64,000 bases of DNA from an uncultured Lachnospiraceae bacterium (GCA_947623185.1 CANQGL010000002.1:1-64000); one strand, 5' to 3'. Positions 8,091 to 16,188 are shown, numbered from the stretch's first letter. The notes: generated from the letters alone by a model not told the origin. Numbers and translations are program-made.

Positions 8091-8881
8091 TGCAGGAGAT
8101 CAGATATACGGAAATAAACGGGAAGAAAACGGAGATTTTGATCTCCGACGACAGGGAGGCTCTCCTGGCCGCGAAGGCGGCCGGGAGGGCCATTATTGGC
8201 GTTGGGCCAAATACGTTTGGGATCGCGCCGTATGCGGTGCAGGATCCCGGGGATGCGGACGATACGTTTCTGGAACGGACCGCGCGGCGGCACCTCGGGC
8301 TCCCGTGGCGGATCTGCGAGACAAAACGGCTCCTGATCCGGGAGATCTACAAGGACGATTTTGACGTGATCTGGCAGGAGAGGATCGGGCGCGGTTTCGG
8401 AACGGTCGAGGAACTCGAGGCGTATACCGAAAACCACTATAAATTTTATGAATTCGGATTCTGGGCGGTCGTCGAGAAGGAAAGCGGGGAACTGGCCGGA
8501 GTCGCGGGCCTGACGGTGCCGCGGGGCAAAGACGGAGAGCAGGAAGAAGATTTCGTGCGGCTCGTCCGTCCGTGGCCCGGGCCCACGGAACAGGAAGCGG
8601 GAAACAGTCCGGGATCTGCGCCTGCCCGTCACGCGGGCCCGGAAGCGGGAAACAGCCCGGATTTGGAACTTGCCTATCACATTTTCCCGCGGTTCAGGCG
8701 GAAGGGCTATGCGCATGAGAGCTGTCTTGCGATCATGGAATACGGGCACAGGGAACTGGGCGCGGAAAGATACCTCGTGCGGATCCGCCGCACGAACGCC
8801 GCCTCGCTTGCTCTGGCGGAAACGCTCGGATTTTCGGAAGAAACGGATGAAAAAAACAAAAAAGTATTGCAAAAGGGGTGA
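8090..8881 (+). CDS. GNAT-family N-acetyltransferase with a repeat-bearing insert
   Basis: A protein of about 263 residues. The C-terminal half looks like a RimJ/RimL-type GNAT fold: it begins near ETKRLLIREIYKDDFD and carries an AYHIFPRFRRKGYAHES acetyl-CoA-binding segment. About 80 residues precede it, with no recognised domain. Between core strands sits a low-complexity insert in which EAGNSP occurs twice, encoded by two near-identical DNA stretches around 8600 and 8650. The ATG at 8090 has GGAG 8 bp upstream, which is better than the GTG at 8084. The substrate is unknown. Confidence 0.75.
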   Translation: MQEIRYTEINGKKTEILISDDREALLAAKAAGRAIIGVGPNTFGIAPYAVQDPGDADDTFLERTARRHLGLPWRICETKRLLIREIYKDDFDVIWQERIGRGFGTVEELEAYTENHYKFYEFGFWAVVEKESGELAGVAGLTVPRGKDGEQEEDFVRLVRPWPGPTEQEAGNSPGSAPARHAGPEAGNSPDLELAYHIFPRFRRKGYAHESCLAIMEYGHRELGAERYLVRIRRTNAASLALAETLGFSEETDEKNKKVLQKG

Positions 8882-8896
8882 GGAATACTGTATATT
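8867..8896 (+). promoter_or_regulatory. Promoter of ispE-gntR
   Basis: TTGCAA at 8867-8872 and TATATT at 8891-8896 are separated by 18 bp. The -35 lies inside the end of the GNAT gene. Confidence 0.65.
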
Positions 8897-8907
8897 AGAT
8901 ACAGTAT
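8885..8907. promoter_or_regulatory. Operator-like palindrome over the ispE-gntR promoter
   Basis: Perfect 9-bp arms ATACTGTAT and ATACAGTAT are separated by 5 bp and cover the -10 box. GTATAC-type palindromes are common targets of GntR/FCD regulators. The operon encodes such a regulator, so autoregulation is inferred. A second hairpin, CACAGG/CCTGTG, lies at 8913-8932 in the leader. Confidence 0.6.
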
Positions 8908-8966
8908 ACAAACACAGGATCAGGAACCTGTGAGAAAACCTGCGTTTCCCTTCTGAAACGACCGCC

Positions 8967-9014
8967 GCGGACACATGACGAAGCGGACACACGGCGGAGT
9001 GGACACACGGCGGA
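8967..9014. repeat. Three tandem 16-bp repeats before ispE
   Basis: Units at 8967-8982, 8983-8998 and 8999-9014 follow GCGGACACACGGCGGA. The second and third differ by one base. They sit in the ispE leader. Confidence 0.8.
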
Positions 9015-9039
9015 GCGGGAAGACGTGCCGGGAGGAATC

Positions 9040-9954
9040 ATGATCGATTATTTGGAACTGAAAGCCCACGGAAAGATCAATCTTGGTCTTGACGTGGTCC
9101 GAAAGCGCGAGGATGGCTATCACGAAGTCCGCATGATCATGCAGACGGTCGGACTTTACGACCGCATCACGATGGAGCGGCGTATGGGCCCGGGGATCCG
9201 CGTGGAGACGAACCTGTCCTATGTGCCGAACGGCGAAGGCAATCTGGCCTATAAGGCGGCCAGCCTTCTGACTGATGAATTCGGTCTGACGGAAGGCGTG
9301 CGGATCACGATCAGCAAGCGCATCCCGGTCGCCGCCGGTATGGCGGGCGGAAGCTCGGACGCGGCAGCCGTTCTGGTCGGCATGAACCGCATGTTCCGGC
9401 TCGGCCTGACGACGGAGGGACTGATGGAGCGCGGCGTAAAACTCGGAGCGGACGTTCCTTACTGCGTGATGCGCGGGACCGCCCTGGCCGAGGGGATCGG
9501 CGAGATCCTTACGGAACTGCCCCCGGCTCCCGACTGCCACCTTCTTTTAGCGAAACCGCCCGTTTCGGTCTCCACGAAAGCGGTCTACGGAAAACTCAAA
9601 GCGGGGGAACTTCTGCCGGAACAGCATCCCGATATCGACGGGATCATAAGCGCGATCAAGGATCAGGACATCGCGGGGATCGCGGGGAGGCTCGGAAACG
9701 TTCTGGAGACGGTGACGATACCGGATCACCCGCAGATCGGCAGGATCAAGCGGATCATGACGGAGAACGGAGCGCTTGGGGCACTGATGAGCGGGAGCGG
9801 CCCGACCGTATTCGGGATCTTTACGGACCGCGGGCAGGCGGAAGCGGCCCGCACGGCATTACATAACGCGGAGGACGGACGTCTGGCCCGACAGGTCTTT
9901 TTGACGGATTTCTTTCGGAAAAAGGCCGGACGCGAAGGGGGAGAAAACAAATGA
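9040..9954 (+). CDS. ispE: 4-diphosphocytidyl-2-C-methyl-D-erythritol kinase
   Basis: This GHMP kinase of the non-mevalonate isoprenoid pathway phosphorylates CDP-ME at its 2-hydroxyl. It has about 304 residues, within the usual range. The N terminus KAHGKINLGLDVVRKREDGYHEV is replaced here by its key words KINLGL and DGYHEV. The ATP-binding PVAAGMAGGSSDAAA and the C-terminal ALMSGSGPTVFG are canonical GHMP motifs. The ATG at 9040 follows GGAGG; an upstream in-frame GTG is less likely. Its stop overlaps the start of gntR by four bases. Confidence 0.95.
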   Translation: MIDYLELKAHGKINLGLDVVRKREDGYHEVRMIMQTVGLYDRITMERRMGPGIRVETNLSYVPNGEGNLAYKAASLLTDEFGLTEGVRITISKRIPVAAGMAGGSSDAAAVLVGMNRMFRLGLTTEGLMERGVKLGADVPYCVMRGTALAEGIGEILTELPPAPDCHLLLAKPPVSVSTKAVYGKLKAGELLPEQHPDIDGIISAIKDQDIAGIAGRLGNVLETVTIPDHPQIGRIKRIMTENGALGALMSGSGPTVFGIFTDRGQAEAARTALHNAEDGRLARQVFLTDFFRKKAGREGGENK

Positions 9955-10667
9955 CGAATCAGTTTGAAGTCAATATGGATGAGTATATGCCGCTGCGGGA
10001 TGTGGTATTCAAGACGCTGCGCCAGGCGATCTTAAAGGGGGAACTGGAACCGGGCGAGCGCCTGATGGAAGTCCAGCTCGCGGAGCGGCTGGGCGTCAGC
10101 CGTACTCCGATCCGGGAGGCGATCCGGAAACTGGAGCTCGAGGGGCTCGTTCTCATGATCCCGCGCAAGGGCGCGGAGGTCGCAAAGATCTCGGAACATA
10201 ACCTGCGCGACGTTCTCGAGGTGCGCCGCTCGCTGGAGGAACTGGCGATCGATCTCGCCTGCCAGCGCATGACGCCGGAGGAGCTCGAATCGCTCAAGGA
10301 GACGGAAGACCTGTTTGCGCGCGCGATCAAGGAAGGCGACGCAATGAAGATCGCCCAGACGGATGAGCGCTACCACGAGATCATCTACAACAGCACCAAG
10401 AACCAAAAGCTGGTCCAGGTCCTCAACAACCTGCGGGAGCAGATGTACCGCTACCGCCTGGAATATATAAAGGACGCGGACAAGCGTCAGATCCTTTTGA
10501 TCGAGCACGGCCAGATCATCAAGGCGCTGGAGCTGCGCCATGTGCAGGAGGCGAAGATAGCGGTCCGCGAGCACATCGACAACCAGGAGATCACGATCTT
10601 AAAGAACCTGCACGAGCAGGAAAACGACGCACAGAAGAAAAATTCCGGTCGCAGGCCGCGCGGCTGA
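9951..10667 (+). CDS. GntR-family (FCD) transcriptional regulator
   Basis: This 238-residue regulator has an N-terminal winged helix with LAERLGVSRTPIREAIRKLE at about residues 42-61. An all-helical FCD effector domain follows, from about residue 80. FCD regulators sense small carboxylates or sugar acids, often with a metal. The ATG overlaps the ispE stop (ATGA) and follows GGGGGAG, so it is made from the ispE transcript. A palindrome on that promoter suggests it controls its own operon. Its effector and wider targets are unknown. Confidence 0.9.
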   Translation: MTNQFEVNMDEYMPLRDVVFKTLRQAILKGELEPGERLMEVQLAERLGVSRTPIREAIRKLELEGLVLMIPRKGAEVAKISEHNLRDVLEVRRSLEELAIDLACQRMTPEELESLKETEDLFARAIKEGDAMKIAQTDERYHEIIYNSTKNQKLVQVLNNLREQMYRYRLEYIKDADKRQILLIEHGQIIKALELRHVQEAKIAVREHIDNQEITILKNLHEQENDAQKKNSGRRPRG

Positions 10668-10723
10668 ACCGGAATGGAACGATCCGGATACGGATCTTCA
10701 TATGAGAAAGGGGCGAATAAAAC

Positions 10724-11761
10724 ATGACAACGGTAACACTGGGGCGGACCGGGATCACGGTCAACAAAAACGGTTTCGGAGCGCTTCCGATCCAGAGGAT
10801 CACGAAGGAGGAGGCCGCGAAGCTGCTCAAAAAAGCCTACGAGGGCGGAATGGATATGTTCGACACGGCTCGGTATTATTCCGACAGCGAAGAAAAACTG
10901 GGCTATGCCTTAAGCGGAGTGCGGAACCACATCACGATCACCACGAAGACGGGCGCGAAGACGGCCGACGTGTTCTGGAAGGAGCTGGAGACCAGTCTTA
11001 CGCTCTTAAAGACGGACCATGTCGACGTTTATCAGTTTCACAATCCTCCGTTCTGCCCGAAGCCGGACGACGGGACGGGACTTTACGAAGCGGCGCTCAA
11101 GGCGAAGGAACAGGGAAAGATCCGCTTTATCGGCATCACGAACCACCGTCTTTCCGTGGCGCACGAGGCGCTGGAGTCCGGCCTTTACGATACGCTGCAG
11201 TTCCCGTTCAGCTATCTCTGCAGCGAGCAGGATATCGAGCTGGTCGAGGAATGCAAGCGGCGCAACGTCGGCTTCATCGCGATGAAAGCGCTTTCCGGCG
11301 GGCTGATCAACAATTCGGCGGCGGCGTACGCGTTTCTGGCGCAGTACGACAACGTGCTTCCGATCTGGGGGATCCAGCGCGAGAATGAACTGGATGAATT
11401 CTTAAGCTACATCACGGAGCCACCGGCGCTCACGGATGAGCTGAGATCTGTGATCGAGGCGGACCGGAACCAGCTTGTCGGCAGCTTTTGCCGCGGATGC
11501 GGATACTGTATGCCGTGCCCGGCCGGGATCCAGATCAACGACTGCGCCCGGATGTCCCTGCTTTTGCGCCGCGCTCCGGTCAGCGCGCAGCTTTCTCCCG
11601 AGATGCAGGCGAAGATGCAGCAGATCAAGAAGTGCCTCCACTGCAACCAGTGCAAGTCGAAATGTCCGTACAACCTTGACACACCGGCGCTGCTTGCCAG
11701 AAACCTGAAGGACTATGAAGAGGTGCTTGCGGGCAAGGTCATGACTCCGACGAACTTCTGA
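10724..11761 (+). CDS. Aldo/keto reductase with C-terminal 4Fe-4S motifs
   Basis: This 345-residue protein has an NAD(P)H-dependent aldo/keto reductase barrel with DTARYYSDSEEKLGYA near residue 47. The family tyrosine is in this segment and a catalytic-type HVDVYQFHN follows. After about residue 245 a ferredoxin-like tail begins. It contains CRGCGYCMPCP and CLHCNQCKSKCP, enough cysteines for two 4Fe-4S clusters. This architecture is widespread in clostridia, but the substrates are largely unassigned. A short hairpin at 10681-10696 lies upstream. Confidence 0.85.
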   Translation: MTTVTLGRTGITVNKNGFGALPIQRITKEEAAKLLKKAYEGGMDMFDTARYYSDSEEKLGYALSGVRNHITITTKTGAKTADVFWKELETSLTLLKTDHVDVYQFHNPPFCPKPDDGTGLYEAALKAKEQGKIRFIGITNHRLSVAHEALESGLYDTLQFPFSYLCSEQDIELVEECKRRNVGFIAMKALSGGLINNSAAAYAFLAQYDNVLPIWGIQRENELDEFLSYITEPPALTDELRSVIEADRNQLVGSFCRGCGYCMPCPAGIQINDCARMSLLLRRAPVSAQLSPEMQAKMQQIKKCLHCNQCKSKCPYNLDTPALLARNLKDYEEVLAGKVMTPTNF

Positions 11762-11801
11762 TCTTCGGAAGACGGATTTTACAGACGGGTGGGATCGCAT
11801 T

Positions 11802-12692
11802 ATGATAAGTATTGAACGGACAGGACTCAGGTTTTCTTTTGACAGGCAGGCCGAGCCTGCCGCGCACGCCCACAGCGGCGATACCGTGGTCTTTCACTGC
11901 GAAGACTGCTACAACGGCCAGCTTTCGGAAGACGGATACGCGTATTCCGCGATGGATATGCGCTGGAACAATCCCATAACCGGGCCTCTGTACGTTGAGG
12001 AGGCGGCCCCGGGGGACGTGCTCCGGGTCGATATAAAACGGATCGCTCTGCCGGACAGCGGATGCGCGTGCGTGCGCACCGGAGCCGGGATCTATGAGAT
12101 CGAGGGCTCTCATTGCAGGCGGTTTTCGATCCGCGACGGGGAAGTGATGTTTGACGGCGGGATCCGCATCCCGGTCCGGCCGATGATCGGAACGATCGGA
12201 ACGGCGCCCGCGGCGGGCACTCCAAAGACCCAGGTCCCCGGAGAACACGGCGGCAACATGGATATCCGCGAGATGGGGGAGGGCGTCAGCCTGTACCTGC
12301 CGGTCAGCGTGCCGGGCGCTCTGCTTTCCATGGGCGATCTGCACGCCGTCCAGGGGGACGGGGAAACGGTCATCTGCGCTCTGGAGATCCGGGGCGAGGT
12401 GACGGTGCAGGTAACGGTCCTGAAGGACCGCGCCGATATCCCGACGCCGTTCCTTGTGACGCTGGACCGCTACATCACCACGGCCGCGGATGTTTCTCTG
12501 GACGTCTGCAGCGTGGCCGCGGCGCGGAAAATGCACCGGTTCCTGCAGGAGCATACCGGGCTTAACGACATGCAAAGCGGACTGCTTTTAAGTCTGGCCG
12601 GGAACCTTCGGATCAGCCAGGTGGTGAACCCGTTAAAGGGCTGCTACATGGAGTTTCCGATCGGACTGGCCGGCGAGAGATTTGTCCGGTAA
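11802..12692 (+). CDS. Acetamidase/formamidase family protein
   Basis: This 296-residue enzyme of the FmdA/AmdA family hydrolyses short amides to ammonia and the acid. Supporting segments are HSGDTVVFHCEDCYNGQ near the N terminus, TGPLYVEEAAPGDVLRVDI, and GEHGGNMDIREMGEGVSLYLPV with the conserved GGNxD. It lies 40 bp after the aldo/keto reductase and may share its transcript. The physiological amide is not known from sequence. Confidence 0.85.
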   Translation: MISIERTGLRFSFDRQAEPAAHAHSGDTVVFHCEDCYNGQLSEDGYAYSAMDMRWNNPITGPLYVEEAAPGDVLRVDIKRIALPDSGCACVRTGAGIYEIEGSHCRRFSIRDGEVMFDGGIRIPVRPMIGTIGTAPAAGTPKTQVPGEHGGNMDIREMGEGVSLYLPVSVPGALLSMGDLHAVQGDGETVICALEIRGEVTVQVTVLKDRADIPTPFLVTLDRYITTAADVSLDVCSVAAARKMHRFLQEHTGLNDMQSGLLLSLAGNLRISQVVNPLKGCYMEFPIGLAGERFVR

Positions 12693-12727
12693 CGGATCCG
12701 CGCTTTGCAAATACGGATAAAAAACAA

Positions 12728-12762
12728 GGGGGCCGCCGCACCGATGCGGCAGCCCCCTTTTC
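12728..12762. terminator. Bidirectional terminator between acetamidase and hsp20
   Basis: A 13-bp GC-rich stem has T runs on both sides (TTTTC rightward, TTGTTTT leftward). It serves the two convergent genes. Confidence 0.9.
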
Positions 12763-12778
12763 ACCGTGCTCCCCGCGG

Positions 12779-13237
12779 TCAACCTTCGATCGCGATATAA
12801 TTGGGAGTTTCTACCTTTTTCTGTTCGTCGACTTTCGGAACGGTCAGATCCAGAATGCCGTTCTCGAATTTCGCCTTGATATCTTCCTGCTTTACTTCCT
12901 CGCCGACGTAGAAGCTTCTGCTGACGGAACCGGAATAGCGCTCTCTGCGGATATAGCGGCCGTCCTCGTCCTTTTCGTTGTTGTCCACGTTCTTCGAGGC
13001 GCTTATGGTCAGGTAACCGTCCTTAAGCTCTGCCTTCACATCGTCTTTCTTGTAGCCGGGCAGGTCGATCGCGATCTCATAATTTCCGTCGAGTTCCTTG
13101 ATATCGGTCTTCATGATCTGCGCCGCCTGCTTTCCGTAAACCGGAGCGAACGTGCGTCTTTCAAAGAAGTCGTCGTCAAACGGGAACCGCATCATCTCAT
13201 CAAATAAATTCTCACCAAAAATACTGGGCATCAACAT
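12779..13237 (-). CDS. hsp20: Hsp20/alpha-crystallin small heat-shock protein
   Basis: This 152-residue ATP-independent chaperone holds unfolding proteins in the cytoplasm. The alpha-crystallin domain runs from about residue 40, with YEIAIDLPGYKKDDVKAELK and SRSFYVGEEVKQEDIKAKFENGILDLTVPK. The C-terminal tail lacks an obvious IxI motif. Its ATG follows GGAGG. The promoter at 13353-13381 overlaps a CIRCE-like element, so HrcA repression is likely. Confidence 0.93.
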   Translation of the reverse strand: MLMPSIFGENLFDEMMRFPFDDDFFERRTFAPVYGKQAAQIMKTDIKELDGNYEIAIDLPGYKKDDVKAELKDGYLTISASKNVDNNEKDEDGRYIRRERYSGSVSRSFYVGEEVKQEDIKAKFENGILDLTVPKVDEQKKVETPNYIAIEG

Positions 13238-13352
13238 AATTCATTCCTCCATTCGATCTATTAATATTATTTTTACCGCTTTTTCGGAACACTGGGAAGG
13301 AAACTTCCGGCAACTGCCGATCTGTTTTATCTTCTCTATCTGTTCTATATGC

Positions 13353-13381
13353 AATATAGCACATATTATTAGCCAAGTCAA
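13353..13381 (-). promoter_or_regulatory. Promoter of hsp20
   Basis: On the minus strand TTGACT (13376-13381) and TATATT (13353-13358) are separated by 17 bp. Confidence 0.8.
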
Positions 13382-13395
13382 GCCCTGAGTGCTAA
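13369..13395. promoter_or_regulatory. CIRCE-like HrcA operator
   Basis: GAGTGCTAA at 13387-13395 is a perfect CIRCE half-site. After exactly 9 bp the other arm TTAGCCAAG keeps TTAGC but has a degenerate inner half. It overlaps the hsp20 -35, as expected for repression. Confidence 0.7.
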
Positions 13396-13425
13396 AAATG
13401 TGTGAACTTTTTGTGAATTTATTTT

Positions 13426-13477
13426 CGGGACACGGACCGGACCACGGCTTTTTCGTGCGTTCTGTCCCGGCTTTTTT
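13426..13477 (+). terminator. Terminator-like hairpin with T run, no gene upstream
   Basis: CGGGACA (13426-13432) pairs with TGTCCCG (13463-13469), with an inner CACG/CGTG helix and TTTTTT after it. It points rightward but follows no rightward gene, so it may end a small RNA or an aborted leader. Confidence 0.5.
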
Positions 13478-13489
13478 GTGCAATCGGAC

Positions 13490-13518
13490 TTTACCGCGCC
13501 GCCGGAAGGTGATATACT
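13490..13518 (+). promoter_or_regulatory. Promoter of the tandem glutaredoxin-like gene
   Basis: TTTACC and TATACT are separated by 17 bp, and the start codon lies 40 bp downstream. Confidence 0.65.
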
Positions 13519-13557
13519 GTACTCATGTCGGAAAATCTGTAACATGGAGGAAAAGCC

Positions 13558-14121
13558 ATGATCAAAATGATAGGGAACCATGTCTGTCCGCACTGTGCGG
13601 CTGCGCTGGCGGAGATCGAGCGCGAACATCTTCCGATCGAATTCCGCGATATGTCAAAGAGCACGGCGTATATCAAAGAATTTCTCGCGATCCGGGAAGG
13701 ACATCCGGAACTGTTTGACGAGAAACGGGCAAACAACAAGGTCGGCGTGCCGGTTTTTGTCCTTTCCGACGGGACCGTTACGTTTGACAGGGAGGCCGCG
13801 TTCGCGGCGGCCCGCCTTGAGAAAGCGCCCGTCGTGAAGGTCGTCGGGAGCAGCGTATGCCCGGACTGCCGCGAGGTGACGGCGGCGGTGCGCGCGGAAA
13901 AACTGCCGGTCGAGTTTTACGATATGGTGGAGAACATGAACAATATGCGGATGTTCCTTGCGATCCGCGAAGGAAACCCGGAACTGTACGCTCCGGTGCG
14001 CGAGGCCGGCGGCATCGGGATCCCGGTGTTCGTACTGCCGGACGGGACCGTGACGCTCGATACCGAAGAGGGACTTGCGGCGGCGAGAGCCCTGAAGGAA
14101 AAGGAGGAAACGGGCGCATGA
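13558..14121 (+). CDS. Protein of two tandem glutaredoxin-like domains
   Basis: The 187-residue protein is an internal duplication with a period of about 91 residues. Each half opens with a CxxC (Cys10-Cys13 in NHVCPHC and Cys101-Cys104 in SSVCPDC). Each continues with LPIEFRDM or LPVEFYDM, an FLAIREGxPEL helix, and a GVPVFVLxDGTVT strand with the cis-proline typical of thioredoxin folds. A thiol-disulfide or metal-binding role in the cytoplasm is likely. The ATG follows GGAGG. Its stop overlaps the next gene's start, which encodes another small CxxC protein. Confidence 0.8.
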   Translation: MIKMIGNHVCPHCAAALAEIEREHLPIEFRDMSKSTAYIKEFLAIREGHPELFDEKRANNKVGVPVFVLSDGTVTFDREAAFAAARLEKAPVVKVVGSSVCPDCREVTAAVRAEKLPVEFYDMVENMNNMRMFLAIREGNPELYAPVREAGGIGIPVFVLPDGTVTLDTEEGLAAARALKEKEETGA

Positions 14122-14402
14122 AAAAAGCAAAACTGTTTTATCTGGAGAACTGCCCCTACTGCCACAATGCGCGCAGGGCGTTAAAGGAACTTATAGCGGG
14201 AAACCCCGCGTACGGCGAAGTGGAGATCGAATGGATCGAGGAGAGCCGCCAGCCGGAGCTTGCGGAGACGTTCGATTATTACTATGTGCCGTCGGTCTAC
14301 ACGGACGACGGCAAAAAGCTCTATGAGGCAAGCCCCTCCGAGAGCTACGAAGACTGCCGGGAGAACGTGAAGGCGGCGCTCGATAAGATCCTTTCGGCGT
14401 AG
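14118..14402 (+). CDS. Thioredoxin/glutaredoxin-like small protein
   Basis: A 94-residue thioredoxin-fold protein with the redox motif NCPYCHNARRAL near the N terminus and a cis-proline segment YYYVPSVYTDDGKKLYE. It starts at ATGA, overlapping the stop of the tandem glutaredoxin-like gene, and AAGGAGG lies just upstream. It probably works with that protein, but no partner is known. Confidence 0.8.
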   Translation: MKKAKLFYLENCPYCHNARRALKELIAGNPAYGEVEIEWIEESRQPELAETFDYYYVPSVYTDDGKKLYEASPSESYEDCRENVKAALDKILSA

Positions 14403-14438
14403 GAGAGCCGCGCTTTCGGACATATTTTTTGCGCACAA

Positions 14439-14478
14439 AAAGAACAGGCATGACGAAGATCACGCCTGTTCTTTCTTA
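14439..14478. terminator. Bidirectional terminator
   Basis: AAAGAACAGGC at 14439-14449 pairs with GCCTGTTCTTT at 14464-14474. It lies between the convergent thioredoxin-like gene and trpB2. Confidence 0.85.
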
Positions 14479-14490
14479 CTGCCTGTTTTC

Positions 14491-15870
14491 TTATTTGTCG
14501 ACTTTCGGGATCCCCGCGAAGCCCTTTGCCAGGTCTTCGTCGGTCGGGATATAGTCGGTCATTTCGCCGTTGTGGAACTTCTCATAGGCGACCAGATCGA
14601 AGTAACCGGTTCCGGTAAGGCCGAAGAGGATCGTCTTCTCTTCGCCGGTCTCCTTGCACTTTAACGCCTCGTCGATCGCAACGCGGATCGCGTGAGCGCT
14701 CTCCGGCGCGGGAAGGATGCCTTCGACTCTCGCGAACTGTTCGGCCGCCTCGAATACCGAGGTCTGCTCCACGGAGGTCGCCTCCATGTAGCCGTCGTGG
14801 TACAGCTGGGACAGGATCGTGCTCATTCCGTGGAAACGGAGGCCGCCCGCATGGTTCGGGGACGGGATAAAGCCGCTTCCGAGCGTGTACATCTTGGCGA
14901 GCGGGCAGATCATGCCGGTATCGCAGAAGTCGTACGCGAATTTACCGCGGGTAAAGCTCGGGCAGGACGCCGGCTCTACGGCGACGATGCGGTAGTCTTT
15001 CTCACCACGCAGTTTCTGACCCATGAAGGGCGCGATCAGACCGCCCAGGTTGGAACCGCCGCCCGCGCAACCGATGATGATATCCGGAACGATGCCGTAT
15101 TTGTCCATCGCGGCCTTGGTCTCCAGACCGATCACGGACTGGTGAAGGAGCACCTGGTTGAGCACGCTGCCCAGAACGTAGCGGTATCCCTCATTCGTCG
15201 TCGCGACCTCAACGGCCTCGGAGATGGCGCATCCAAGGCTGCCCGTCGTTCCGGGATGCTCGGCGAGGATCTTGCGGCCGACATTCGTCGTCTCGGAGGG
15301 AGAAGGTGTAACGGAAGCGCCGTAGGTCCGCATGACTTCGCGGCGGAACGGCTTCTGCTCATAGGAGACCTTTACCATATATACCTTGCAGTCCAGCCCG
15401 AGGTATGCGCACGCCATGGAGAGAGCCGTGCCCCACTGGCCGGCGCCGGTCTCGGTCGTTACGCCCTTGAGCCCCTGCTTCTTCGCGTAGTAAGCCTGCG
15501 CGATCGCGGAGTTCAGTTTATGGCTGCCGCTGGTGTTGTTGCCTTCGAACTTGTAATAGATCTTTGCCGGGGTCTGGAGCTTTTCCTCGAGGCAGTAAGC
15601 CCGAACGAGCGGTGACGGACGGTACATCTTATAGAAATCCCGGATCTCTTTCGGGATCTCGACGAAAGCGGTATCGTCATCGAGTTCCTGCCTGACAAGA
15701 TCGTCGCAGAAAACTCCGGTGAGTTCCTCAAAGGTCATCGGCTGCAGCGTTCCCGGATTCAGGAGCGGGGCCGGTTTTACCTTCATGTCGGCGCGCATGT
15801 TGTACCATGCCGTCGGCATCTCGCTCTCCTCCAGATAGATTTTGTAGGGGATGTTTTTCTCCTGATTCAT
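14491..15870 (-). CDS. trpB2: TrpB2-type tryptophan synthase beta subunit
   Basis: A 459-residue PLP enzyme of the TrpB2 branch, longer than the ordinary TrpB of about 400. The PLP lysine is in GSHKLNSAIAQAYYAKK, the phosphate-binding GCAGGGSN is intact, and TETGAGQWG matches the family. It converts indole and serine to tryptophan. TrpB2 proteins often occur without trpA, and no trpA is here. A T-box with a UGG specifier precedes it, which supports a real role in tryptophan supply. The ATG follows GGAGG. Confidence 0.93.
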   Translation of the reverse strand: MNQEKNIPYKIYLEESEMPTAWYNMRADMKVKPAPLLNPGTLQPMTFEELTGVFCDDLVRQELDDDTAFVEIPKEIRDFYKMYRPSPLVRAYCLEEKLQTPAKIYYKFEGNNTSGSHKLNSAIAQAYYAKKQGLKGVTTETGAGQWGTALSMACAYLGLDCKVYMVKVSYEQKPFRREVMRTYGASVTPSPSETTNVGRKILAEHPGTTGSLGCAISEAVEVATTNEGYRYVLGSVLNQVLLHQSVIGLETKAAMDKYGIVPDIIIGCAGGGSNLGGLIAPFMGQKLRGEKDYRIVAVEPASCPSFTRGKFAYDFCDTGMICPLAKMYTLGSGFIPSPNHAGGLRFHGMSTILSQLYHDGYMEATSVEQTSVFEAAEQFARVEGILPAPESAHAIRVAIDEALKCKETGEEKTILFGLTGTGYFDLVAYEKFHNGEMTDYIPTDEDLAKGFAGIPKVDK

Positions 15871-15918
15871 GGTTTACCTCCACATGATAAAATTTTTTCC
15901 GACTGCCCCGATAACGAC

Positions 15919-16178
15919 AAAAAAGCCCTTATCGCTGCAATCAACTTTGCAGGGACAAGAGCATTAACTCCTGCGGTGCCACCCGGCTTGGTACATCGGT
16001 ACCCACTCTGCGCATACAAAAATATGCTGGTTTTGGTAACGGAGTACCTTCTCCGGCTCGCGTACTGGATTCAGCTCGCCCTCAGGAGTCCATTCCCCGC
16101 CGTTTCCCATACCGCCTTTCCACCACCGGCGGCTCTCTGTGACGTTATCGCGACGCGTACTTACTCTCCCTCAACGGT
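15919..16178 (-). promoter_or_regulatory. Tryptophan T-box leader of trpB2
   Basis: On the minus strand the leader shows, in order, a GGGAGAGTA-type stem I start, AGAGAGCCG, a GGTGGAAAGGCGG segment, and the specifier region GAATGGACTCCTGAG. The specifier codon UGG (Trp) is at 16090-16092. The T-box core GGGTGGCACCGC is at 15973-15984. It ends in a terminator hairpin at 15919-15954 with a T6 run. Uncharged tRNA-Trp would favour the antiterminator and switch trpB2 on. Confidence 0.95.
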
Positions 16179-16188
16179 TTATACAATA

